Source of the DNA: Gemmatimonadota bacterium | GTDB taxonomy: Bacteria; Latescibacterota; UBA2968; UBA8231 | DNA: 6,652 bases | Direction: 5' to 3' | Assembly (NCBI GenBank): GCA_026706165.1 | Contig: JAPOZF010000494.1 | Location: forward strand, 1 to 6,652 | Shown here: one piece after another, positions 1 to 5,028 of the stretch | Position numbering within the stretch: position 1 is the stretch's first letter | Layout of the letters: each line of letters begins with the position of its first letter | The notes under the pieces: model-generated | Database searches by the model: none | What the model was told of the DNA's origin: nothing | Seen by the model: only the letters and a program-made list of their open reading frames with translations | Position numbers and translations under genes: made by a program

Positions 1-85
1 CCGTCCTGTAGGTGTACTTGCCGTTGCTGATCGGCTTCGGCTTCGGCCAGGCGTAGCAGTCGATGGTTACGTCGGTGATTTTCAT
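1..85 (-). CDS. N-terminus of a probable mandelate racemase/muconate lactonizing enzyme (enolase superfamily), partial
   Basis: Only the first 28 codons lie in the window; the gene continues past the left edge. The product begins MKITDVTIDCYAW and continues through a Lys/Pro-rich stretch to a Tyr-Thr-Tyr end. An MKIT-x-V opening followed by a beta strand and then a substrate-capping loop is typical of the N-terminal domain of enolase-superfamily proteins such as sugar-acid dehydratases and muconate cycloisomerases. The catalytic barrel with its metal-binding acids and Lys/His bases is outside the window, so neither family nor substrate can be confirmed. The ATG lies 4 nt after the stop of the lactonase gene, and a possible ribosome binding site (AAAGGCGG) lies within the last lactonase codons, so the two are very likely co-transcribed. 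Seen: start, spacing, N-terminal sequence. Inferred: family membership. Confidence 0.6.
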   Translation of the reverse strand, partial: MKITDVTIDCYAWPKPKPISNGKYTYRT

Positions 86-89
86 GCGC

Positions 90-1103
90 CTATCCCGCCT
101 TTACGGGCAGCACCCACGCGCACGGGGCGCCGGCGTCGTACTCGGCTGCCGGCTCGAGGGCGCCCCGTCCGTCGATGGCGAACGAAATCAGGATGTTGGA
201 CCTGTCGGCTCCCGAGAGCAGGTAGCCGCCGTCGGCGTCAATCCCGAAGGAGCGGGGCATCTCGCCTGCCGGCTGCTGCCCCAGGGAGGCGATGCGGCCG
301 CTTTCCGGGTCGACGGCGAACATGGCGATGCTGTCCGGCCCCCGGTTCGAGGCGTACACGGCGCGCCCGTCCGGGTGCATGTGGAGCTGGGCGTTCGACT
401 TCTCCCCCTCGAACCCGCCGACAGGCAGGGTAGACTCGGTCTGCACCGCCTGCAGCGTTCCGCTGCCCGTGTCCAGGCGGTACACCGTGACGCTGCACTC
501 CTGCTCGTTGTCGGCGTACATCACGTCGAGCCGGGGGTGGAAGGCCATGTGGCGCGGCCCCTGTCCGGGGCCGGCGGGGGTCCTGCCGTTGGGGGTCAGC
601 CTGCCGCTGTTCTCGTCGAACAGGAACCGGTAGACGGCGTTGGCGCTCTGAACGTGCGGCACGAAGGCGTAGCGGTTGGACCGGTCGGTCGCCACCCAGT
701 GGGCGTAGCGCTCGGTTTCACGGCGGTCGGCCGCAGGCCCGCAGGCGGCCCCGTCGCTGCCGATCGGATGCGCGGTGACCAGTCCGTCGCTGTAGTATGC
801 GGCCAGCAGGAAGCGACCGCGGCGGTCGGTCGCCAGGTAGCAGGGGTGGCAGCCGTCGAGATCGACCTCGCCGATCCGCGCAAGGCCGCCCTCCGGGTCG
901 ATCCTGTACGTGGCGACGGCGATGTCCGACTGCTCCCGGGTCGCCACGTACAGGAACCTCCTGTCCGGGTCCGTGCACATGGCCCCGCCGGGGGCGCGCA
1001 GCTCCATCTCCCCCTTCAGGGTCAGGCCGCCCGATGCCGGGTCGAGCTCGAGGATCAGCAGCCTCGGCTCGCCGCCTGTGGGAACGTAGACGTAATGGCC
1101 CAT
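90..1103 (-). CDS. Lactonase family seven-bladed beta-propeller protein (6-phosphogluconolactonase-like)
   Basis: The 337-residue product matches the usual length of the lactonase beta-propeller family (YbhE/Pgl type, PF10282), which also contains fungal carboxymuconate lactonizing enzyme. Repeating blades end in short hydrophobic strands such as YVYVPT near residue 4, FLYVAT near 50, YAFVPH near 145 and VYASNRG near 249. Family landmarks are GPGQGPRHMAFHP (178-190), SNRGPDSIAMF (252-262) and PRSFGIDADGGYLLSG (283-298). No signal peptide is evident, so a cytoplasmic enzyme is expected. Members open sugar lactones, best known for 6-phosphogluconolactone, but the family is broad and this copy sits beside an enolase-superfamily gene instead of pentose-phosphate genes, so an aldonolactone or other catabolic lactone is as likely. 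The ATG at 1103 was chosen because AAAGGA precedes it at proper spacing and the protein opens directly with the first blade. It is divergent from the Rid gene across 50 nt. Confidence 0.88.
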   Translation of the reverse strand: MGHYVYVPTGGEPRLLILELDPASGGLTLKGEMELRAPGGAMCTDPDRRFLYVATREQSDIAVATYRIDPEGGLARIGEVDLDGCHPCYLATDRRGRFLLAAYYSDGLVTAHPIGSDGAACGPAADRRETERYAHWVATDRSNRYAFVPHVQSANAVYRFLFDENSGRLTPNGRTPAGPGQGPRHMAFHPRLDVMYADNEQECSVTVYRLDTGSGTLQAVQTESTLPVGGFEGEKSNAQLHMHPDGRAVYASNRGPDSIAMFAVDPESGRIASLGQQPAGEMPRSFGIDADGGYLLSGADRSNILISFAIDGRGALEPAAEYDAGAPCAWVLPVKAG

Positions 1104-1153
1104 ATTGAGTCCTTTCTTTCGATTGTCAGCGCTGAAACGAAGAGGAGGAGCCG
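1104..1153. promoter_or_regulatory. Divergent spacer with central 10-bp palindrome (possible operator)
   Basis: This 50-nt gap separates the start codons of the minus-strand lactonase and the plus-strand Rid gene. It carries both ribosome binding sites: AAAGGA on the minus strand at about 1111-1116 and AGAGGAGGAG on the plus strand at 1141-1150. Near its middle, 1126-1135 reads TCAGCGCTGA, a perfect palindrome with an AGCGCT core. Looser outer arms (CTTTCG on the left, CGAAG on the right) add partial symmetry. LacI-family operators often have a symmetrical core of this kind centred on CG, so an operator is plausible, but no regulator gene is present to pair with it. The gap is too short to hold two complete back-to-back promoters upstream of long leaders, and no convincing -10/-35 pair is visible, so promoters probably extend into the coding regions. 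Confidence 0.45.
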
Positions 1154-1528
1154 ATGCAACGCAAGAACATCCCCGCGCCGGGAGAATTCCCCGCGGCCTA
1201 CGGGTACTCGCGCGCCGTCAGGGTCGGCGGCCAGATCCACGTCGCCGGCACCTGCGCCCAGCCGCCCCACGACACGGGGGACGCATACGAGCAGGCCGCC
1301 GCCGCCCTGCGGATCATCGAGAACGCCCTCGCCGAGGCCGGGGCTTCTCTCGCCGACGTCGTGCGCACCGTCGTCTACATCACCGGCGTCGAGCACACCG
1401 ACGGGGTGACGCGCGCCCACGGAGAGGCCTTCGGAGGCGTCATGCCGGCATCGACCATGGTGGTCGTCGCCGCGCTCCTGAAACCGCACCTGTTCGTCGA
1501 GATCGAAGCTTACGCCATCCTGTCGTGA
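1154..1528 (+). CDS. Rid family (YjgF/YER057c/UK114) protein lacking the signature arginine
   Basis: The 124-residue product has the size and pattern of the Rid family, small proteins that form trimers with active sites between subunits. Recognisable parts are a PAPGEFPAAYGYSRAV start, VGGQIHVAGTCAQ (24-36), a helix with QAAAALRIIENALAEAGASLADVV (47-70), the strand TVVYITG, and the closing VEIEAYAI (115-122). RidA proper hydrolyses reactive enamines/imines such as 2-aminoacrylate with an arginine (Arg105 in E. coli) in a PARS motif. Here the equivalent segment is PASTMV (98-103), with Ser100 in the Arg position, as in the non-RidA subgroups. The Glu pair at 116/118 is kept. Imine deaminase activity is therefore doubtful, and another small-molecule or catabolic role is likely. 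The start is supported by AGAGGAGGAG 3 nt upstream of the ATG. The gene stands alone on its strand: divergent from lactonase, convergent with the DUF35 gene. Confidence 0.9.
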   Translation: MQRKNIPAPGEFPAAYGYSRAVRVGGQIHVAGTCAQPPHDTGDAYEQAAAALRIIENALAEAGASLADVVRTVVYITGVEHTDGVTRAHGEAFGGVMPASTMVVVAALLKPHLFVEIEAYAILS

Positions 1529-1626
1529 AAGGAGCGGTAGTCCGGTCCGGCGGCAGCGCGGGTCACGGCCGCTCGATTACAGTCGATATGCAGTGAGGTC
1601 TGGAACGGAATCGGAAAGGGCGGCCC
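1529..1626. other. Convergent intergenic gap, no clear terminator
   Basis: These 98 nt separate the 3' ends of the plus-strand Rid gene and the minus-strand DUF35 gene, where a bidirectional terminator would be expected. The best fold found is a weak 5-bp stem, GCGGC at 1550-1554 with GCCGC at 1568-1572 around a 13-nt loop. No T-run follows on either strand, so an intrinsic terminator is not supported. Termination may be Rho-dependent. Nothing else was recognised. Confidence 0.5.
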
Positions 1627-2055
1627 TCACACCGGCTCGAAGGCGAGGAAGGTCCGCTGCCCGCCGGCTCCGCCCCGGTGCAGGAACTTCACCTTCACCG
1701 GGGTGCCGACGGCGAGCGCTTCCGGCGCCCCCGGGTCGACCCCCTCGATGCGGGCGACGACCCGCGCCCCTTCCCGCAGCTCGACCACCCCGGTGCAGTA
1801 GGGGTTGCCGCGGCCGTACCCCTCCTCGGCCATGAACCGCGGCCCGATGGCGATGCTCGTGAACCCGGCCAGGGTTCCGGTCCCCCGCATCTGCTCCCAC
1901 TCCATGCCGGTGCCGTAGCAGCGGGGGCAGAGCGCCCGCGGCGGCACGAAGAGATCTCCGCAGGAACCGCAGCGCGCCCCCATCAGCTTCTCCTCGCCGA
2001 GGAAGCGCTCGAACGAGTGGTCGTTGACCGGCCGGACCGCCGCCGCCCCCGACAT
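1627..2055 (-). CDS. DUF35-type Zn-ribbon/OB-fold protein, thiolase partner
   Basis: The 142-residue product has the two-part structure of the DUF35 family. An N-terminal helical segment (HSFERFLGEEKL, 13-24) leads into a rubredoxin-like zinc ribbon with Cys29-x2-Cys32 and Cys43-x2-Cys46. An OB-fold follows, with GTGTLAGFTSIAI (58-70), PYCTGVVEL (85-93) and ARIEGVDP (101-108). Known relatives bind thiolases, HMG-CoA synthases or side-chain aldolases and are needed for activity or for passing CoA intermediates. Examples are the archaeal thiolase/HMG-CoA synthase complex and the BbsA subunit of benzoylsuccinyl-CoA thiolase. The gene follows the thiolase gene with 2 nt between stop and start. 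Its ribosome binding site (GGAGCGGAGG, minus strand 2070-2061) is formed by the last thiolase codons, so translation is probably coupled and the subunits may be made together. The open frame continues upstream to 2307, but that part is thiolase-coding in another frame; the ATG at 2055 starts the family-like sequence. Confidence 0.92.
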   Translation of the reverse strand: MSGAAAVRPVNDHSFERFLGEEKLMGARCGSCGDLFVPPRALCPRCYGTGMEWEQMRGTGTLAGFTSIAIGPRFMAEEGYGRGNPYCTGVVELREGARVVARIEGVDPGAPEALAVGTPVKVKFLHRGGAGGQRTFLAFEPV

Positions 2056-2057
2056 CG

Positions 2058-3323
2058 CTACCTCCGCTCCAGGATTGTGTAGGTGCAGGTGCCGCCGGTG
2101 CCGCCGAGGTTGTGGGCGGCTCCGAAACGCAGATCGCCGTTGCCGGCCCGCCGCTCTCCCGCCTGCTGCCGCAGCTGCTCCCAGATCTCGATCAGCTGCG
2201 CCGACCCGGTGGCCCCCACCGGGTGCCCCTTGCACTTGAGCCCGCCTGAGGTGTTGACGGGCATGGCGGCGTCGAGACGGGTCAGGCCGTCGGCAGTAGC
2301 CCGGCACCCCTGCCCCGGCTCGAAGAAGCCGAGGTCCTCGATATGGATCAGCTCGGCTATCGAGAAGCAGTCGTGCACCTCGGCGAGGTCGATCTCCCCC
2401 GGACCGATGCCGGCCATGCCGTAGGCCTCGGCCGCCGCCGCCCGCGTCGCCTCGAAGCTAGTCAGGTCCCCGGCCGCGTGCAGGCCCCTCCCGCTTCCCT
2501 GGCCGAGGCCGGCGACGTGGAGCGGGGCGTCGGTGAAGCTGGCGGCCATCTCCTCGCCGACGAGCAGCAGGCAGGCGGCCCCGTCGCTTATCGGGCAGCA
2601 GTCGAACAGGTGGATGGGCCAGGCGACCGCGGGGTTGGCCTTCGCGTCCCGCAGGAACTCCTTTTCGTCGGCCCATTCGGGTACGGGCTCCCCCTTCGCC
2701 CGGGCGCGCTCCGCTTTCCCCTTCATGATGTCGCGGATCGACTGGTTGAACTGGGCCCTGGGATTGAGGGCGGCGTTCTCGTGGCTCTTGATGGTGACGT
2801 TCATCAGGTGCTCGCGGCCGGCCCCGTGCCGGTCGAAGTAGGCGGTGGCGATGGTGCCGAACACCCCGGGGAAGGTGAACCCGGCCTTGCGCTCGTACGG
2901 GACCGCGGCCAGGGCGAGTCCCTCGGCAACCTCGGCGGTGGTGCGCTTCGACATCTCCTCGACGCCGCCGACCAGCACCATGTCGTAGAACCCCGAGGCG
3001 ATGGCGAACGCCCCCTCCCGGAAGGCGAGCGCGCTCGAGGCGCAGGCCCCCTCGGTGCGAGTCGCCGGCTTCGGCACCAGCCCGAGGGCGTCGGACAGGA
3101 TGGCGCTCCAGTGCGACTGGGCGACGAAGTAGTCGTTGGTGAAGTTGCCGAAGTAGAGGGCGTCGATGTCGCGGGGGTCCACCCCCTTGTCGACCGATGC
3201 CAGCATGGCGGTGAAGGCGTCGGTGAACAGGTCCTTCGAGTCCCTGTCGTCGAACATGCCGAACTCCGACATGCCGGCGCCGACCACGGCGACGCCCCTG
3301 CCCAGCTTTCGTCTCTTTCCCAT
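2058..3323 (-). CDS. Thiolase, SCP2/SCP-x type acyl-CoA acetyltransferase
   Basis: The 421-residue product is a full-length thiolase that makes or cleaves beta-ketoacyl-CoA using CoA. The nucleophile is Cys94 in EGACASSAL (91-99). The second half carries HDCF (317-320) and KGHPVGATG (365-373), in which His367 activates the nucleophile. The C-terminus has NLGGTGG (405-411) where classical thiolases have the second Cys in a CxG motif. HDCF in place of NEAF together with loss of CxG is the known signature of SCP2-type thiolases, where the HDCF cysteine (Cys319) is thought to take over acid/base duty. A charged insertion (about 200-230, rich in Lys, Arg and Glu) precedes the strand PIHLFDCCPISDGA. 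No peroxisomal or export signal applies, so it is cytoplasmic. The ATG at 3323 is preceded by GGGAGG with 6-nt spacing. The ligase stop is 14 nt upstream and the DUF35 gene 2 nt downstream. The chain length and structure of its substrate are not readable from the sequence. Confidence 0.94.
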   Translation of the reverse strand: MGKRRKLGRGVAVVGAGMSEFGMFDDRDSKDLFTDAFTAMLASVDKGVDPRDIDALYFGNFTNDYFVAQSHWSAILSDALGLVPKPATRTEGACASSALAFREGAFAIASGFYDMVLVGGVEEMSKRTTAEVAEGLALAAVPYERKAGFTFPGVFGTIATAYFDRHGAGREHLMNVTIKSHENAALNPRAQFNQSIRDIMKGKAERARAKGEPVPEWADEKEFLRDAKANPAVAWPIHLFDCCPISDGAACLLLVGEEMAASFTDAPLHVAGLGQGSGRGLHAAGDLTSFEATRAAAAEAYGMAGIGPGEIDLAEVHDCFSIAELIHIEDLGFFEPGQGCRATADGLTRLDAAMPVNTSGGLKCKGHPVGATGSAQLIEIWEQLRQQAGERRAGNGDLRFGAAHNLGGTGGTCTYTILERR

Positions 3324-3337
3324 GGCCGCCCTCCCGG

Positions 3338-4903
3338 TTACACGACCTTGCGTTCGTGGCCCTGCCAGTAGCGGTCGCGCAGCTCCCGCTTGAGGATCTT
3401 GCCGTAGTTGTTCTTCGGCAGCTCGTCGACGAACTCGACCTTCTTCGGCTTCTTGTAGCTGGCGATCCGCTCCCGGCAGAAGTCGATCAGCTCCTCCTCG
3501 GAAACCTCGCGTCCCGGAACCGCGGCGACCACCGCGGTCACCGCCTCCCCCCATTTCGGGTCCGGCGCCCCGACCACGGCCACCTCCCGCACCGCCGGAT
3601 GCTCTACGAGGACCTCCTCGATCTCGCGCGGGTAGATGTTCTCGCCGCCGCTGATGATCAGGTCCTTGGAGCGGTCCATCAGAAAGAGGTACCCCTTCTC
3701 GTCCATGTAGCCGACGTCCCCGGTGTGCAGCCAGCCGTTCCTCAGGGTCTCGGCGGTCGCCTCCTGGTCGCGCCAGTACCCCTTCATCACGAGGTCGGAG
3801 CGGGTCGCGATCTCCCCCATCTCGCCGGCGGGCAGCTCGTTGTCCTCCCCGTCGACGATCTTCACCTCGACCTCGGTGCGCGCGATCCCGGCCGAGCCGA
3901 GGCGCGCCATCTGTTCGGGGGTGCCGTCGACGACGTGGTCGCTGTGGGAGAGGTAGGAGATCGTCATCGGCGATTCCCCCTGGCCGTACAGCTGCACGAG
4001 GCAGGGTCCGAGGCGGCGCAGGGCCTCCCGCATGTCCTCGACCAGCATCGGGCCGCCGCCGTACACCAGCGCCTTCAGGGACCCGAGGTCGAAGCGGTCG
4101 AGCCGCGGGTGCTCGAGCAGCAGCTTGATCATCGTCGGGGCGGCGAACAGGTTGGTGACCCGGTGCCGTTCGATCAGGCGGAGCACCTCTTCGGCCTCGA
4201 ACGACCTGCCCGCGGGAATCACGTTGAGGGCGGCCTTGGCGACGTTGGGAAGCGCGTAGAGGCCGCTGCCGTGGGAGAGGGGCGCCGCCAGCAGTACCAC
4301 GTCGTCCGGGCCGCAGCCCGGCATCATGTCGGCGTAGAAGCTCGACGTCATCGCCAGCAGGTTGCGGTGCGTCAGCATCGCCCCCTTGGGCTGCCCGGTG
4401 GTGCCGGAGGTGTAGAACAGCCAGGCGACCTCCTCCGGGCCGACGTCGGCGTCGGAGAACTCCCCGGACTCGGCGGCGAGCAGTTCCTCGTAGTCGAGGA
4501 CCTCCCCGCCCGCCCCGGCGGTCGCGATCACCCGGGGAGAGCGGGAAAGGAGGCCGGAGACCTCCCGCAGCGGCCCGACGAACTCGGGAGAAACCAGGAC
4601 CGCTTTCGCTTCGCTGTGGTCGATGATGAAGGCGAACTCGCGCGGGTGCAGGCGGAAGTTGATCGGCACCGCGCCGCAGCCGGCCTTGAAGCAGGCGAAC
4701 ATCGACTCGAGCATCTGCGGGCAGTTGTACATCAGCACCGCGACGTGGTCCCCCCTGCGGATTCCGAGGCGCCGCAGCCCGTTGGCGAGCTGGTTGGCGC
4801 GCCGGTCGAACCCGGCGTAGGTCTGCTTCTCCGGCCCCTGCAGCGTGGCGGGGTACTCCGGGAAACTGCGGGCGGACTTGGTCAGCAGCTTGCCGATGTT
4901 CAT
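3338..4903 (-). CDS. Acyl-CoA ligase (AMP-forming, ANL superfamily)
   Basis: The 521-residue product has the complete set of adenylate-forming motifs and normal family length. They are the P-loop YTSGTTGQPKG (164-174), PLSHGSG (208-214), YGQGE (306-310, the YGxTE position with Gly for Thr), TGD (394-396), the hinge DRSKD (410-414) and GGENIYPREIEE (419-430). The C-terminal PKNNYGKILK (496-505) contains the catalytic Lys502. It should convert a carboxylic acid, ATP and CoA to acyl-CoA, AMP and pyrophosphate. The acid cannot be named: the subgroup resembles medium/long-chain and aryl acid ligases. It is the first gene of the ligase-thiolase-DUF35 operon and would feed the thiolase. The start at 4903 was chosen because MNIGKLLTKSARSFPEYPA is a normal family N-terminus, but it has no Shine-Dalgarno at usual spacing. 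In-frame ATGs at 4990 and 4984 and a TTG near 4942 would add up to 29 non-family residues. Confidence 0.94.
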   Translation of the reverse strand: MNIGKLLTKSARSFPEYPATLQGPEKQTYAGFDRRANQLANGLRRLGIRRGDHVAVLMYNCPQMLESMFACFKAGCGAVPINFRLHPREFAFIIDHSEAKAVLVSPEFVGPLREVSGLLSRSPRVIATAGAGGEVLDYEELLAAESGEFSDADVGPEEVAWLFYTSGTTGQPKGAMLTHRNLLAMTSSFYADMMPGCGPDDVVLLAAPLSHGSGLYALPNVAKAALNVIPAGRSFEAEEVLRLIERHRVTNLFAAPTMIKLLLEHPRLDRFDLGSLKALVYGGGPMLVEDMREALRRLGPCLVQLYGQGESPMTISYLSHSDHVVDGTPEQMARLGSAGIARTEVEVKIVDGEDNELPAGEMGEIATRSDLVMKGYWRDQEATAETLRNGWLHTGDVGYMDEKGYLFLMDRSKDLIISGGENIYPREIEEVLVEHPAVREVAVVGAPDPKWGEAVTAVVAAVPGREVSEEELIDFCRERIASYKKPKKVEFVDELPKNNYGKILKRELRDRYWQGHERKVV

Positions 4904-4914
4904 CGATCGATAAT

Positions 4915-4928
4915 CATCCCCGGGGATG
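4915..4928. promoter_or_regulatory. 14-bp perfect palindrome in the acyl-CoA ligase leader
   Basis: CATCCCCGGGGATG equals its own reverse complement over all 14 bases. It lies 12 to 25 nt upstream of the chosen ligase ATG. The only G-rich run near that start on the minus strand is inside the right half, so a protein bound here or a folded RNA could affect ligase translation or transcription. The same C/G runs can instead pair as CGGGG-ATGCT-CCCCG (4921-4935). Function is inferred from position only. Confidence 0.45.
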
Positions 4929-4932
4929 CTCC

Positions 4933-4966
4933 CCGCCCTCAAGCTCCGGCATCCGCGGGAGGGCGG
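4933..4966. repeat. GC-rich inverted repeat, 8-bp stem
   Basis: CCGCCCTC (4933-4940) is exactly complementary to GAGGGCGG (4959-4966) across an 18-nt loop. No T-run follows on either strand, so it does not look like an intrinsic terminator. Between two divergent genes, it could be an operator or a structured leader of the minus-strand operon. Chance is also possible in DNA of this GC content. Confidence 0.4.
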
Positions 4967-5013
4967 CAAGTGCTTGACCGGCATGGGCAAAAGCGGCTTT
5001 GTAGGGCCCGCCG

Positions 5014-5028
5014 AAAAGGAGCTGCTCC
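5014..5028 (+). promoter_or_regulatory. Ribosome binding site within a small inverted repeat
   Basis: AAAAGGAG at 5014-5021 is a strong Shine-Dalgarno for the ATG at 5029. Its last bases form GGAGC-T-GCTCC (5018-5028), which places the anti-Shine-Dalgarno-like CTCC directly before the start codon. In RNA this allows a 4-bp hairpin with a 3-nt loop that could partly hide the site. The hairpin is small and may have no role. Confidence 0.5.

Larger units (their letters stand above)
4904..5028. promoter_or_regulatory. Divergent control region between acyl-CoA ligase and Gfo/Idh genes
   Basis: This 125-nt spacer must contain the start signals for both the minus-strand operon and the plus-strand oxidoreductase. 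It holds three separate symmetrical elements: ATCGATCGAT (4902-4911, overlapping the ligase ATG), CATCCCCGGGGATG (4915-4928), and a hairpin 4933-4940/4959-4966. On the plus strand TTGACC (4974-4979) could be a -35 box, with a poor -10 candidate TTTGTA at 4998-5003 after an 18-nt spacer. AAAAGGAG (5014-5021) is the ribosome binding site of the oxidoreductase. No regulator gene is present in the window. Promoter assignments are tentative. Confidence 0.5.

Noticed and set aside
63..1409. Plus-strand open frame of 448 codons opposite the lactonase and overlapping the Rid gene
   Set aside because: It is a shadow frame of the lactonase and changes into an out-of-frame reading of the Rid gene. No domain and no ribosome binding site were seen.
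2056..2307. Longer version of the DUF35 protein starting at 2307
   Set aside because: The extra 84 residues are an out-of-frame translation of the thiolase 3' end and are Arg/Ala-rich. The ATG at 2055 has its own strong ribosome binding site.
2343..3371. Plus-strand open frame of 342 codons opposite the thiolase
   Set aside because: It is antisense to conserved thiolase motifs, has biased composition and no family resemblance.
3324..3554. Longer version of the thiolase starting at 3554
   Set aside because: The extra residues read the ligase C-terminus out of frame. The ATG at 3323 has GGGAGG upstream, and the protein then starts with normal thiolase sequence.
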